Shown one piece after another: positions 15,758 through 24,363 of a stretch of 64,000 nt of DNA. Every line of letters begins with the position of its first letter. Within the stretch, counting starts at the first letter, position 1. Source of the stretch: CAYFVU01 sp964594775 (lineage in GTDB: Bacteria; Spirochaetota; Spirochaetia; DSM-16054; Sediminispirochaetaceae); contig CAZQNO010000006.1 in assembly GCA_964594775.1 (NCBI GenBank), positions 9,049 through 73,048 of the forward strand, given 5' to 3'. The notes below the pieces were generated by a model that did no database searches, was not told the origin of the DNA, and saw only the letters and a list, made by a program, of their open reading frames with translations. Both the position numbers and the translations under genes were made by a program.

Positions 15758-16792
15758 CTATGAGACGGCGCTTAGCCGGCTCGCCCCCGAGAGGATAAGC
15801 CCCGCCGCCCTCAGCGAATCGTCCTTGAAAACGAACTTCGACTCGTTCGTGTTACTCGGGTTCGAGGCGGCAGGCCGGGACTCCTTCTCGGTGAAGCGAA
15901 AAAATCTTTCGAGGGCCGGCTCCGGTTTATCCGCCGCACCGCTCAATCCCCGGCCGCTGACTTCGAGCATCCGTGCATTGAGACGCTGTTCGTACTGTCC
16001 CTCCAGGGGAAGGGAGAGGATCGGTTTTTCCAAATGGAGGGCTTCGCTCATCAACTGATGACCCGCATTGCTGATGATGCCGCTGCACGAGGTGAGATGC
16101 GTGAGAAAGTCCTTAGCGGGATCGGGAAAGACGTGGCAGGGAAGGGGAGAGTAGCGGTCCAAGTAGCGCAGCACCGCTTCCTTCATGTCGCCGTGAAGAT
16201 AGACAATATAGTAATCCTCTCTGGAAAACGGGGCGCTGCGCAGTTCCCGTCGTATTATCGGGCCCACATCGCCGTGGTAGAAGGAGGATATGATACGTTC
16301 ATGGTAGCTCCCCATCATAATCAATGCCACCAGCTTGGCCACCATCGCATCGGGAAGAAGAGAAGGGCTCTTCAGAACTATCCCCGGGTGATTGAACTGC
16401 AGCACCCGTATATTCAGCTCCATCGCCGCTCGGGTGCTGAAGGGCTCGAAATCGCTGACCAAGAGGGAGATGCCTGAAAACCGCATCTGGTCGGATATAT
16501 CGGTGGAATAGCGCCCGATGCGGGAGAAGTGTTCGACATTTGTAAAGCCCGTTTTTATCAGGTCGATTTTCGCTCCGTCGAGGATTATCCGATAGTAGGG
16601 AATTGAAAAGATCTCCGCCCAAGGAAAGTGACTTCGTATCTCTTTATGGTACTTTTCGGGGCACCAAAAGACGGGCTGCACCTGAGAAAAGGGCCATTGC
16701 TCGCCGGAGAGTTCGACGATGCGGTCCGCCAGGGCCAGTATCCTCATCAGATGTCCCCGGCCTTCGCCGTTTATGGAAAAACCCATTTTCAT
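15758..16792 (-). CDS. Glycosyltransferase-like protein (MJ1255/MurG-like)
   Basis: The 344-residue protein has the GT-B hallmarks of MurG-like enzymes. The N-terminus MKMGFSINGEGRGHLMR contains the glycine-rich G.G.GH loop (9-14), and the C-terminal half has SGIISNAGHQLMSEAL, equivalent to the sugar-nucleotide-binding region, with the EALHLEKPILSLPL phrase after it. The frame is open upstream to 17389, but that part is only the antisense of the transporter gene. ATG 16792 or 16786 are the plausible starts; neither has a good ribosome binding site, and an in-frame TTG a little upstream is possible. The acceptor is unknown. Confidence 0.75.
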   Translation of the reverse strand: MKMGFSINGEGRGHLMRILALADRIVELSGEQWPFSQVQPVFWCPEKYHKEIRSHFPWAEIFSIPYYRIILDGAKIDLIKTGFTNVEHFSRIGRYSTDISDQMRFSGISLLVSDFEPFSTRAAMELNIRVLQFNHPGIVLKSPSLLPDAMVAKLVALIMMGSYHERIISSFYHGDVGPIIRRELRSAPFSREDYYIVYLHGDMKEAVLRYLDRYSPLPCHVFPDPAKDFLTHLTSCSGIISNAGHQLMSEALHLEKPILSLPLEGQYEQRLNARMLEVSGRGLSGAADKPEPALERFFRFTEKESRPAASNPSNTNESKFVFKDDSLRAAGLILSGASRLSAVS

Positions 16793-16877
16793 GGAGATAA
16801 AGATCCCATGTTTCAATGAGGGGAATATGAGATATCCATGAGAAATCGATAAAAGGCAGGGGCGCAAAAAAAACGAG

Positions 16878-17756
16878 TCAGCGGCGTCTGAAAATCTTAG
16901 ACAGCTCACTGCAGGTGTGTTCGGTGAACATGAGAAAGATGCCGGACATGACGATGAGAATGCCGAGGATCTGTAGTTTCGAGAGGCCGAATCCGGGAAG
17001 GGCAATCTGTAAAAAGAGTATGGGAACGAGGATGAGGGCGATATTGTGAAATGCCACGAGGGTCGAAGCCTTTGCCCGGCGGTAGAAGCCGATCTGCGTA
17101 AAGGAGAAGGCGAAGAGTCCGAAGAGGAAGCTCCCGCCGAAGAAGATCCACCCCTGCGGTGTGTGCGGTAAAAAACCGACCTTCGCTCCGAATTGCTGAC
17201 CGATCCCCTTGAAAATTGGGTCGAAGGAGGCGGCCCCTCCGGTAAACAGTCCGAAGAAGACCCCGATGGGCTTCTGCACCTTAAAACCGAGGGAAAAAGC
17301 GATGATGAGGAGAAGAACGGAAAAGTAGATGACGGTGAAACCGGCCACTCGATCGAGCAGGATACCGTGCATTGCCGGGACAGGGGCATCGCCTCTTCCT
17401 ATTCCGATAAAAATAGTCCCCGCTGCAATGATTCCGGCACCGATATGTTGAAGCTTCGTGATGGGCTCGTGAAGGATGAATTCTGAAAAGACCATCATCA
17501 CCACCAGGCCGAAGCCGAAACTGGCGGTGTAGTATGCCGTGGGGGCGTACATGTTGGCCAGGAGGGCCCAGAGAAAGCCGAGATTGTTTAAGAGGATACC
17601 AATAAGGTAGACCGCACGGCGTCGTCTTATCCGCGCCGCCGAGAGAGCGGTGTTTGATCTGAGTCCCTCTATTCCGTATCTCTGCAATCCCTTCGCGATG
17701 TGGATCTGAGTGCTTGCGATTACTCCGATTAGTGAAGCTATTACCGTTGCGTTCAT
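16878..17756 (-). CDS. DMT/EamA-type multidrug/metabolite transporter
   Basis: A 292-residue membrane protein with about ten hydrophobic segments, fitting the drug/metabolite transporter superfamily in length and spacing. ATG 17756 is 18 bases downstream of the predicted transcription start, so the 15 codons upstream are rejected. The ribosome binding site is weak (GAAAAGAAAAG). The substrate is unknown. It shares an intergenic region of 112 bases with dacA, which is read the other way. Confidence 0.75.
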   Translation of the reverse strand: MNATVIASLIGVIASTQIHIAKGLQRYGIEGLRSNTALSAARIRRRRAVYLIGILLNNLGFLWALLANMYAPTAYYTASFGFGLVVMMVFSEFILHEPITKLQHIGAGIIAAGTIFIGIGRGDAPVPAMHGILLDRVAGFTVIYFSVLLLIIAFSLGFKVQKPIGVFFGLFTGGAASFDPIFKGIGQQFGAKVGFLPHTPQGWIFFGGSFLFGLFAFSFTQIGFYRRAKASTLVAFHNIALILVPILFLQIALPGFGLSKLQILGILIVMSGIFLMFTEHTCSELSKIFRRR

Positions 17757-17780
17757 TCTTTTCTTTTCGCCGTCCCGGGA

Positions 17781-17809
17781 ACTATACCCTTTAGGGGGCA
17801 TGATGTAAA
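17781..17809 (-). promoter_or_regulatory. Sigma70-type promoter for the DMT transporter
   Basis: On the minus strand TTTACA (17804-17809) and TATAGT (17781-17786) are 17 bases apart, with transcription expected near 17774. Confidence 0.6.
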
Positions 17810-17868
17810 CGGAGTTTTCTGATATCCTTCGGCGAGCAGCTTAGTCAAGGAGCATAGCAGGAGGTCTC

Positions 17869-19173
17869 ATGTCTGGGGTGAAACAACTGTGTAGCGGCGC
17901 CGTGCTTTTTGCGGCGAGCATCTTTGCAGTGACGACGATCCTCTGCCTGGAGAAAAGCGCTCCCCATTTCCCCTCGGGCAGTGTCGAGCTGGACAGTGCC
18001 TGCACCGCAGCCCGTGCCGGCGACGAAGACGGGAGCGGTCTTTTCCCACAGCCGGAACCCCGTTTGCAAAGCAGGGCGGCGGTTCTCTTCGACTACGAAA
18101 GCGGTACGCTGCTCTTCGAGAAAAATGGGAAACTCAGCCTCCCGCCGGCTTCGATGACCAAGCTGATGACCCTCCACCTCGTCTATCGCGCCATCGAGGC
18201 GGGAAGAATCGCTCGGGACGATCTAGTGGAGATTGGTAAGGGGGGGGATTTTCGCGGACAGGCCCGGGGCTCCTCGCTGATGTTTCTGGAAGAGGGACAG
18301 CGGGTGACGATCTTGGAACTGATGAGGGGATTGGCCGTGCCGTCGGGCAACGACGCGGCTGTTGCCCTTGCGAATGCGGTCGAGGGGTCTGTAGAGAGTT
18401 TCGTTGCGGCGATGAACGAGGAGGCACGGCGTCTCGGTCTTTCGAAGCTCCACTTTGTCGATCCCTCCGGCATCGGCGCGGAGAATCGGGTAACCGCCCT
18501 CGAATTCGGCCGCTTCTGCATGGAGTACATCCGCAGTCAGCCGATTTCTCTTTCGGAGCTGCACAGCCTGAGGACTCTCAGTTATCCGCAGGAGCAGAAC
18601 CTTCCGCCGCACGGAGGATCGACGTACGGAGCGATAGAACAGGAGAACTACAATCCGTTACTCGGGCGGCTTCCCTCCGTGGACGGGCTAAAAACGGGAT
18701 ACATCGACGAATCGGGGTATAACCTAGCGCTGACGGCCGAGCGGGACGGGCGGCGGCTGGTAGCGGTTATCTTAGGGGGGCCGGGTGACGGCACGCGAGA
18801 GGGGAATCTCAGCCGGGTCATCGACGGCACGAAGCTGCTCTCCTACGGTTTCTCTGCCTACCGGCGGGTCAAGCCGGAACCGAAGATCGTCGAGGCGCCG
18901 AGGGTCTGGGGCGGCAGAGCCGAACGCGTGTCTCTTGTGCTCCCCGAGACGGAGGCGATGCTTCTTCCCGTGGATCTCGCCTTTTGCCTTCGGGCGGAGC
19001 TGCACATAGACGAGCCGTTAATGGCTCCCGTTCGTAGCGGCGAAGAACTGGGAGAACTGCTGCTGACCGCCCGCGGCGCGGTGTTGGCACGCTATCCGGT
19101 CGTTTCGGCGGAGGATGTGGAGGAGGCCCGGGTCTGGGGCAGAGTGCGCGACCGCGTTATCCTGCGCTTTTAG
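17869..19173 (+). CDS. dacA: D-alanyl-D-alanine carboxypeptidase (serine-type, S11)
   Basis: A 434-residue penicillin-binding protein of the PBP5/DacA family, which trims the terminal D-Ala of peptidoglycan stem peptides. The three catalytic motifs are present: S95-M-T-K98, S159-G-N161 and K275-T-G277. The N-terminus has a hydrophobic signal or anchor (about 8-28), and a C-terminal beta domain follows the catalytic one. No clear amphipathic C-terminal anchor is seen, so attachment may be by the N-terminal segment. The ribosome binding site GCAGGAGGT is ideal. The last four bases overlap the convergent FTR-like gene. Confidence 0.92.
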   Translation: MSGVKQLCSGAVLFAASIFAVTTILCLEKSAPHFPSGSVELDSACTAARAGDEDGSGLFPQPEPRLQSRAAVLFDYESGTLLFEKNGKLSLPPASMTKLMTLHLVYRAIEAGRIARDDLVEIGKGGDFRGQARGSSLMFLEEGQRVTILELMRGLAVPSGNDAAVALANAVEGSVESFVAAMNEEARRLGLSKLHFVDPSGIGAENRVTALEFGRFCMEYIRSQPISLSELHSLRTLSYPQEQNLPPHGGSTYGAIEQENYNPLLGRLPSVDGLKTGYIDESGYNLALTAERDGRRLVAVILGGPGDGTREGNLSRVIDGTKLLSYGFSAYRRVKPEPKIVEAPRVWGGRAERVSLVLPETEAMLLPVDLAFCLRAELHIDEPLMAPVRSGEELGELLLTARGAVLARYPVVSAEDVEEARVWGRVRDRVILRF

Positions 19174-19508
19174 GGGAAGTACTCCTGCGGCCGCCGTTCG
19201 GGAATACTGGCCGGAGCTTCATTTTTATTCGCGTACGGTGGTGAGAGAAAGAGACCGCAGTAGCAGTGGCCGTACTCCTCCACATCGGGGCCGCTGTAGG
19301 TGCAGGGACAGACGATGTCCGAATCCTTCTCCCGCTTCCCCCATCCTTCGCGGCAGGGACATTGCAGATAGGAATAGCGGCGGTAGTTCATGAGAAAACC
19401 GTCGATTAAATAGCCAAGAAAGGTTTCGTCTTGCACCACACGCCAGCCTCTCCGTGCGGCTACGTTGTCGATGAAGCGACGGATTCTCTCCTCGTCCATG
19501 TGTCCCAT
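19170..19508 (-). CDS. Ferredoxin-thioredoxin reductase catalytic-subunit-like protein
   Basis: The 112-residue protein has all six cysteines of the FTR catalytic chain in the right arrangement: C50-P-C52, C67-P-C69 and C82-Y-C84 (usual pattern CPC, CPC, CHC), followed by GLF. In the plant/cyanobacterial enzyme these hold a [4Fe-4S] cluster and an active-site disulfide that reduces a thioredoxin. No variable FTR subunit is present, as in other non-photosynthetic FTR homologues. A glutaredoxin-like gene lies 4 bases upstream in the same operon, so it is the likely redox partner. An in-frame second ATG at 19499 is an alternative start. Confidence 0.88.
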   Translation of the reverse strand: MGHMDEERIRRFIDNVAARRGWRVVQDETFLGYLIDGFLMNYRRYSYLQCPCREGWGKREKDSDIVCPCTYSGPDVEEYGHCYCGLFLSPPYANKNEAPASIPERRPQEYFP

Positions 19509-19512
19509 AAAA

Positions 19513-19821
19513 TCACCCGTTTCCTACGCCGAGGAGTTTCTCCCAGGCCTTTTCGATGAAGCCGAGCTGATAATCCGTCTTATCGACGATGATGGTAGGA
19601 AAGAGGAGACGCTCGCCGAAGGCATCCTTGAACTCATCCTTCAGCTTTTTCTTCTCCGCCGGGGAGAGCACATCGACGTAGGCATATCGATAGGCGATAC
19701 CGTGCTTTTTCAAAAAATCCATCCCCCGCTTGCAGAAGGCGCAGGACTTGAGGGCGAGAAACTGAACATTTTTATCGTCGGTATCACCCGCTTCTTCGGT
19801 AAATTCGAGCCAATCAAACAT
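19513..19821 (-). CDS. Glutaredoxin-like redoxin
   Basis: A 102-residue thioredoxin-fold protein with C27-A-F-C30 in LKSCAFCKRGM, the glutaredoxin/NrdH-like position after the first strand, and the cis-proline segment FPTIIVD. A strong GAAGGAGGT ribosome binding site fixes ATG 19821, although the frame is open 16 codons further. The first 20 residues form an acidic extension before the fold. With the FTR-like gene immediately downstream it probably accepts electrons from ferredoxin through the iron-sulfur reductase. The target of the reduced redoxin is unknown. Confidence 0.82.
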   Translation of the reverse strand: MFDWLEFTEEAGDTDDKNVQFLALKSCAFCKRGMDFLKKHGIAYRYAYVDVLSPAEKKKLKDEFKDAFGERLLFPTIIVDKTDYQLGFIEKAWEKLLGVGNG

Positions 19822-19865
19822 TTTGCTACCTCCTTCTCCATATATCGTGAATCTGAGAGAACTAG

Positions 19866-20069
19866 TCAATAACGGGCGAGGGAGTAAGAAGAAATATTCT
19901 CTAGCCGGGGGCAGCCGGTCATCAGCATGGCGTGGGCGAGCTCATTTCTCAAACGGAGCAGTTCCTCTTCTACCGCTTCGCCGCCGCAGGCGAGGCCGTT
20001 GCAGCGCGGGCAGACGCGGCAGAAGCCCTTCATCCGCTCCTTCGCCCGTTTTCTCGTCTCTTCGTTCAT
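19866..20069 (-). CDS. 67-residue four-cysteine protein, truncated-oxidase-like
   Basis: The ATG at 20067-20069 overlaps the galE stop codon as ATGA, so the gene is translationally coupled to galE. The protein begins MNEETRKRAKERMKGF and has C17-R-V-C20-P-R-C23 and C28. The segment MKGFCRVCPRCNGLACGGE closely resembles the N-terminus of FMN-dependent alpha-hydroxy-acid oxidising proteins of anaerobes, but the rest does not continue into that enzyme and the flavin barrel is missing. It may be a small metal-binding protein or a remnant. I cannot decide which. Confidence 0.6.
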   Translation of the reverse strand: MNEETRKRAKERMKGFCRVCPRCNGLACGGEAVEEELLRLRNELAHAMLMTGCPRLENISSYSLARY

Positions 20070-21040
20070 GCATTGTTCCGCTGATAGGCCTTCCACGTGG
20101 TTTCTACGATAGAGTCTACGCCGCTGAAGCAAGTTTTCCATGAGAGAAGTTTTTCCGCCTTGGTCGAGGAAGCCACGAGCTTTGCCGCATCTCCCGCCCG
20201 GCGGTCCCGTACCGCCGCCGGTATCTCTCTTCCGCTTATACGCCGGGCCGCTTCGAGGATCTGCAGAACGCTGAGGCCCGTCTCGCTTCCGAGATTGACG
20301 GTGAAGCTTTCGTCATTCTTCATCAGGTAATCGAAGGCCCGGACATGGGCATCGGCGAGGTCGCTTACATGGATGTAATCCCTCACCCCGGTGCCGTCTT
20401 CGGTGGGGTAGTCGCTGCCGAAAATCGAGAGTTCCGGGCGTCTGCCCGCGGCGACTTCCATGACGACGGGTATGAGATTGGCGGGATTGCGCTCCAAACC
20501 GTTCACCCGGCCTTCCGGGTCGTAGCCTGCGGCATTGAAGTAGCGAAGAGCGGCGTAGCGCAGCCCCGAGAGTTCGTCGAACCAATGGAGATTTCGCTCT
20601 ATCTCGAGTTTAGTGAAACCGTAGTAGTTCGTCGGAACGGTAGGATGATCTTCATCGACGGGAAGGTAGTCCGGCTCGCCGTATACCGCCGCCGAAGAAG
20701 AGAGAACGAAACGACGGACCCCCGCCTCCAGAGCGCCGGTGATGAGCCCTATTGAGCCGCAGATGTTGTTGATCCCGTATCTCCCCGGTTTTAACATCGA
20801 CTCTCCCGCGGCTTTGAAGGCGGCGAGGTGGACGATGCCGTCCCAGCCTTTGCCGAGGACTCCTTTGAGAAAGTCACGATCGAGGATATCGCCGTAGTAG
20901 AAATCGACTCCCGGAGCAATGTTCTCTTCCCGTCCCGATGAGAGATTATCCAGAATACCTACGCGGCAGGACTTGTCGAGAAAGGCGCGGCTCACATGGG
21001 CCCCGATGTAGCCGGCGCCGCCGACCAGCAGCACTCTCAT
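20066..21040 (-). CDS. galE: UDP-glucose 4-epimerase
   Basis: A 324-residue extended short-chain dehydrogenase/epimerase. The NAD motif GGAGYIG is at 7-13, the substrate serines are in LSSSAAVYGEP (about 113-123), and the catalytic pair is Y140 and K144 in YYGFTK. It interconverts UDP-glucose and UDP-galactose for glycan precursors. The ATG at 21040 overlaps the stop of the phosphohexomutase gene, so both are made from one mRNA; the 49 codons upstream in frame belong to that gene's 3' end. UDP-GlcNAc epimerase activity cannot be excluded. Confidence 0.92.
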   Translation of the reverse strand: MRVLLVGGAGYIGAHVSRAFLDKSCRVGILDNLSSGREENIAPGVDFYYGDILDRDFLKGVLGKGWDGIVHLAAFKAAGESMLKPGRYGINNICGSIGLITGALEAGVRRFVLSSSAAVYGEPDYLPVDEDHPTVPTNYYGFTKLEIERNLHWFDELSGLRYAALRYFNAAGYDPEGRVNGLERNPANLIPVVMEVAAGRRPELSIFGSDYPTEDGTGVRDYIHVSDLADAHVRAFDYLMKNDESFTVNLGSETGLSVLQILEAARRISGREIPAAVRDRRAGDAAKLVASSTKAEKLLSWKTCFSGVDSIVETTWKAYQRNNA

Positions 21041-22404
21041 TTTGATTTCTCCGCTGCCTCGTTTTCGAGGAAGGGACGAAGAATGCACCGGATCTCCGAC
21101 AGTCGTTTCTCCAATTCCTCTTCGCTTGCCGCTTCGACCACGAGACGGAGGTAGGGTTCGGTGTTCGATGGGCGGACGTTGAACCACCAGCTCGGATATT
21201 CTATCCGGTAGCCGTCGAAGTCGAGGAGGGCAGTGGGACTTTCTTTAGAGCTGAAGTGTTCCTTCAATGCTTCCATCGCCTCGCTCTTCTTTTCGATCTT
21301 GAAGTTGATTTCTCCGGAGTTGGCGTAGACGCGGATTTCGTCTATGAGCGAGGAGAAGTTTCTGCCCTCGGCCTTGGTTTTCACCGCCGCCTGCAGGACG
21401 AGTAGGGCGGCGAGAATCCCCGAGTCGCAGTTGTAGAAGTCGCGGAAGTAGTAGTGTCCCGCCAGCTCTCCGCCGAAGATTCCCTCGATCTCCCGCAGTT
21501 TGAGCTTGGCGAAGGCGTGTCCCACCTTCCATGTATGCGGTGTGCCGCCGAGTTTTTCTATGTACTGCGATACCGAACGTGAGGTGCGGATGTCTTGGAG
21601 CACGTTGCCTTTCTCCTCGGCCAGGAGGATTCTGCCGAGGACACCGATGATGAGGTCGGGAGGGATGAAGCTGCCCTTCTCGTCGACGAACATCACTCGG
21701 TCCGCATCGCCGTCGAAGATTATGCCCAAATCGCTTGCGTTTTCCCTTACCGCCGACTTCAGGTCGGCGACGTTCTCCTCCTCCAAGGGATTGGGAGCAT
21801 GATGGGGAAAACTGCCGTCGAGCTCTTCGTAGAGATAGCGGGGGCCATTGCCGAGGAGTTCTCGAATCAGAAGAGCGGCCATCCCGTTAGAACAGTCTAC
21901 CGTTACCTTCAGCCCGTCCAGTCCGTCGGGGACGTAGCGGCGAAGGAAATCGATATAGGTTTCCCGTACCGCGAAGCTCTTTATCTCGCCCTTTCTTACT
22001 GACGCGCTTGGAGTTTCCGTCTCCACCATCTTCTCCAGCTCCGAGAGCCCTGAGTAATAGCCGACCGGCAGGGCCCCGCCCTTGGAGACCTTGAAGCCGT
22101 TGTACTCCTTGGGGTTGTGGCTGGCGGTAATTTGTACCGAAGCGTCGAAGCCGAAATGGGCCGTTACGAAGTAGACCATCGGCGTGGTGGACAGGCCTAT
22201 GTCGTAGACGTCGGCGCCGGCGTCGGTGATTCCTGCAGCGAGCGCACGAAAGAGCGCCTCACTGCTCGCACGAACGTCTCTTCCCACGAGAACCGAATCG
22301 GCGGAGAGGAGCCGGGGGAGGAAGAAACCGATTTTGTAGGCGTCTGCCTCGTCGAAATCTTTCCCATATACTCCTCTGATATCGTATGCCTTAAAACCCT
22401 TCAC
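21037..22404 (-). CDS. Phosphomannomutase/phosphoglucomutase
   Basis: A 455-residue alpha-D-phosphohexomutase. The phosphoserine loop TASHNPKEYNG (93-103; Ser95), metal loop DGDADR (231-236), sugar-binding GGELAGHYY (311-319) and C-terminal phosphate motif RPSNTEPYLR are all present. The GE.SGH position reads GELAGH. It should supply mannose-1-phosphate or glucose-1-phosphate, feeding galE downstream through UDP-glucose. The start overlaps the previous unknown gene by ATGA. Confidence 0.92.
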   Translation of the reverse strand: MKGFKAYDIRGVYGKDFDEADAYKIGFFLPRLLSADSVLVGRDVRASSEALFRALAAGITDAGADVYDIGLSTTPMVYFVTAHFGFDASVQITASHNPKEYNGFKVSKGGALPVGYYSGLSELEKMVETETPSASVRKGEIKSFAVRETYIDFLRRYVPDGLDGLKVTVDCSNGMAALLIRELLGNGPRYLYEELDGSFPHHAPNPLEEENVADLKSAVRENASDLGIIFDGDADRVMFVDEKGSFIPPDLIIGVLGRILLAEEKGNVLQDIRTSRSVSQYIEKLGGTPHTWKVGHAFAKLKLREIEGIFGGELAGHYYFRDFYNCDSGILAALLVLQAAVKTKAEGRNFSSLIDEIRVYANSGEINFKIEKKSEAMEALKEHFSSKESPTALLDFDGYRIEYPSWWFNVRPSNTEPYLRLVVEAASEEELEKRLSEIRCILRPFLENEAAEKSK

Positions 22405-22859
22405 TCTTTTCTCCTGTCAAGCAGTTCATTCAGTCCCTTTCGATCATACATCTCGAGAAACCAGGCCTCTTCGTCCTCGAAGTGAAGCATCTCCACCCTC
22501 CTGCGGAGGATTTTCCCCAATGGGGAGATAGGGGAGAGGGTCCGGGGGGAAAGGCTGCCGCGAATCGCTCTTGCGGCCTGGGCGGCCGAGATGCTGCGGA
22601 TCTCTTGGAGGGAAGCGATTTCTTTCTCTATTTTGAACTTCCGGTAGGCCGTTTTCTTCCCAAAAAGCCGCAGAAGGCCGCCCTCCCGCTCGAAGTCCTC
22701 GAAAACAATTTTTTCCGATACGACGTAGAGGAGACCTCCGAGAGAGACGGGACGATCGCCGCCGCCGGAGCGGCCGACATAGAATGCGTAGGTTTTCCAC
22801 TCAATTGGTCCACCGTAGGTGTTCTCGATCCCGCGGAGGAAGTCCTCGCTCTCGCTCAT
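22401..22859 (-). CDS. Unknown 152-residue protein
   Basis: I do not recognise this protein. It begins MSESEDFLRGIENTYGGPIEW and has a beta-rich first half with GGLLYVVSEKIVFEDF, a phrase reminiscent of bacterial PH/GRAM-like domains, followed by a basic, helical second half. No membrane segment or signal is visible. It overlaps the osmC-like gene before it and the phosphohexomutase gene after it by ATGA at both ends, so it is firmly in this operon. Confidence 0.7.
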   Translation of the reverse strand: MSESEDFLRGIENTYGGPIEWKTYAFYVGRSGGGDRPVSLGGLLYVVSEKIVFEDFEREGGLLRLFGKKTAYRKFKIEKEIASLQEIRSISAAQAARAIRGSLSPRTLSPISPLGKILRRRVEMLHFEDEEAWFLEMYDRKGLNELLDRRKE

Positions 22860-23272
22860 ATGTAGCGAATTTCGTGTTCGATTGTGCTTCCCTTGCGCAG
22901 AAGGGCGCTGACCCCGCAGTAGCGGTCCTGAGAAAGATCTACCGCCTTTTTCACCTTCTCTTCGTCCAAGCCGTCGTCCTTCTTGAACTCGTAGACGATG
23001 CGGATCGTGTGATACTGCTTTGGGTGTTCATCCGTAAGTTCGCCCTCTATCTTCACGTCGAAGTAGGTGTAGGGCTGCTTCATTTTATTGAGAATCGACA
23101 CGACGTCCATTCCCGTGCAGCCGGCAAGGGATACGAGGGTCAAGGGTTTCGGCGTCGGGCCTCGGTTCTTGCCTCCTACGGCTTCTCCCGCGTCGAGGGT
23201 GATCGTGTGCCCCTCCACCTCGGCGGCAAACGCCATACCGTCTTTCCACGTGCAACGTATCGAGTGAGCCAT
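22856..23272 (-). CDS. OsmC-family protein
   Basis: The 138-residue protein has the OsmC/Ohr fold pattern, with the two redox cysteines at C52 (SLAGCTGMDV) and C119 (DRYCGVSALL). Members reduce organic hydroperoxides through these thiols; the subgroup with CTGMDV is usually YhfA/OsmC-like with uncertain substrate. ATG 23272 has a strong AAAGGAGG site. It leads the osmC-unknown-phosphohexomutase-galE-small protein operon. Confidence 0.88.
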   Translation of the reverse strand: MAHSIRCTWKDGMAFAAEVEGHTITLDAGEAVGGKNRGPTPKPLTLVSLAGCTGMDVVSILNKMKQPYTYFDVKIEGELTDEHPKQYHTIRIVYEFKKDDGLDEEKVKKAVDLSQDRYCGVSALLRKGSTIEHEIRYI

Positions 23273-23291
23273 GTTTCCTCCTTTAGGGATG

Positions 23292-23320
23292 TTGATTATC
23301 GAAGATTCCTGCCATACAAT
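23292..23320 (+). promoter_or_regulatory. Sigma70-type promoter for the RlmK-like gene
   Basis: TTGATT (23292-23297) and TACAAT (23315-23320) are 17 bases apart, about 45 bases before the ATG at 23365. Confidence 0.55.
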
Positions 23321-23364
23321 GACCTTTCCTATTATCCTATCATAAGTGTAGCAGGTGCGTGGGG

Positions 23365-24318
23365 ATGAATACAAGCCGACTTCTCAAAGACTTCGGGAAG
23401 CTGCTCAAGAAGAACCATCAGGAGATGAGAAACGCTCTTGCCGATACCGATACCGATTGTTTTCGGGTCTACAATCGAAACATAGGTGCCGTACCCTGGT
23501 TTATCGATGTCTACGGAAAGTATCTCCACATCTCATCCATGGACGACGGTTCGGATGATGCTATATCGGGGATCGAAGACGAGCTCCTTTTTGAAGTCTC
23601 CCGCATGCTTTACGTGCCCCCGGAGCGGATACGCTTCAAAAAGCGTCCCCGCTTAGGAAGAGATGCGCAGCACGAACGGCGAAGCGAGGAAGGGCTGAGC
23701 TTCACGGTACGGGAGAACGGGCTTCAGTACATCGTAAACCTCACTGATTACGTCGACACGGGGCTCTTCTTAGACCACCGGATAAGCAGAGAGTATGTGA
23801 GGGAAACCGTCCTCGGTAAAAGGGTTCTCAATCTCTTCGCGTATACCGGGGCATTCTCCGTGGCCGCCGCGGCGGGGGCCGCGGCGGCCACCTGCACCGT
23901 CGATCTCTCTAAAAACTATCTAAGCTGGGCCGGGGCAAACATGGAGAAAAACGGCTTTATCGGCAAGATGCACGAGTTCGTCGAAAAGGATGCCCGGTGC
24001 TACCTCACAGAGGCCCACGACGCCGGAGAACGCTTCGAACTCATCATCATCGATCCTCCCACCTTTTCCAACAGCCGGAAGATGGAGGGGACCTTCGACG
24101 TGCAGAGGGACTACGTATGGTTTATCGGAACGGCCCTCTCCCTCCTTTCAAAGGACGGGGTGGTCTTTTTTTCCACCAATAAGGCTCGATTTCACTTCGA
24201 CCCCGGAAGACTACGAGGGGGAGTTGCAAGGGAGATAAGCGGCGAGACGATACCTCCGGACTTCTCCGGCCGCCATAAACCGCACCGGGCCTGGCTTATC
24301 GCGAGGGAACCATTTTGA
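23365..24318 (+). CDS. RlmK-like 23S rRNA methyltransferase domain
   Basis: A 317-residue class I AdoMet methyltransferase. The stretch DYVDTGLFLDHRISREYV, VLNLFAYTGAFSVAAA, the acidic VDLSKNYL and DPPTFSNSRKMEG match the C-terminal (RlmK) half of RlmKL, which makes m7G2069 in 23S rRNA. Here it is a stand-alone protein without the THUMP/RlmL half. GTG 23359 is the alternative start; neither has a convincing ribosome binding site. The PUA-like N-terminal part (about 1-100) is less clear. Other rRNA positions are possible. Confidence 0.8.
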   Translation: MNTSRLLKDFGKLLKKNHQEMRNALADTDTDCFRVYNRNIGAVPWFIDVYGKYLHISSMDDGSDDAISGIEDELLFEVSRMLYVPPERIRFKKRPRLGRDAQHERRSEEGLSFTVRENGLQYIVNLTDYVDTGLFLDHRISREYVRETVLGKRVLNLFAYTGAFSVAAAAGAAAATCTVDLSKNYLSWAGANMEKNGFIGKMHEFVEKDARCYLTEAHDAGERFELIIIDPPTFSNSRKMEGTFDVQRDYVWFIGTALSLLSKDGVVFFSTNKARFHFDPGRLRGGVAREISGETIPPDFSGRHKPHRAWLIAREPF

Positions 24319-24363
24319 GGCTTCGCCGGCCGCACAGCGCGCCGCACCCCGGGGCTCTGATGA

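Noticed and set aside
16793..17389. N-terminal extension of the glycosyltransferase-like frame
   Set aside because: The extra 200 residues are low-complexity Ser/Pro/Arg sequence running over the DMT transporter gene on the same strand in another frame.
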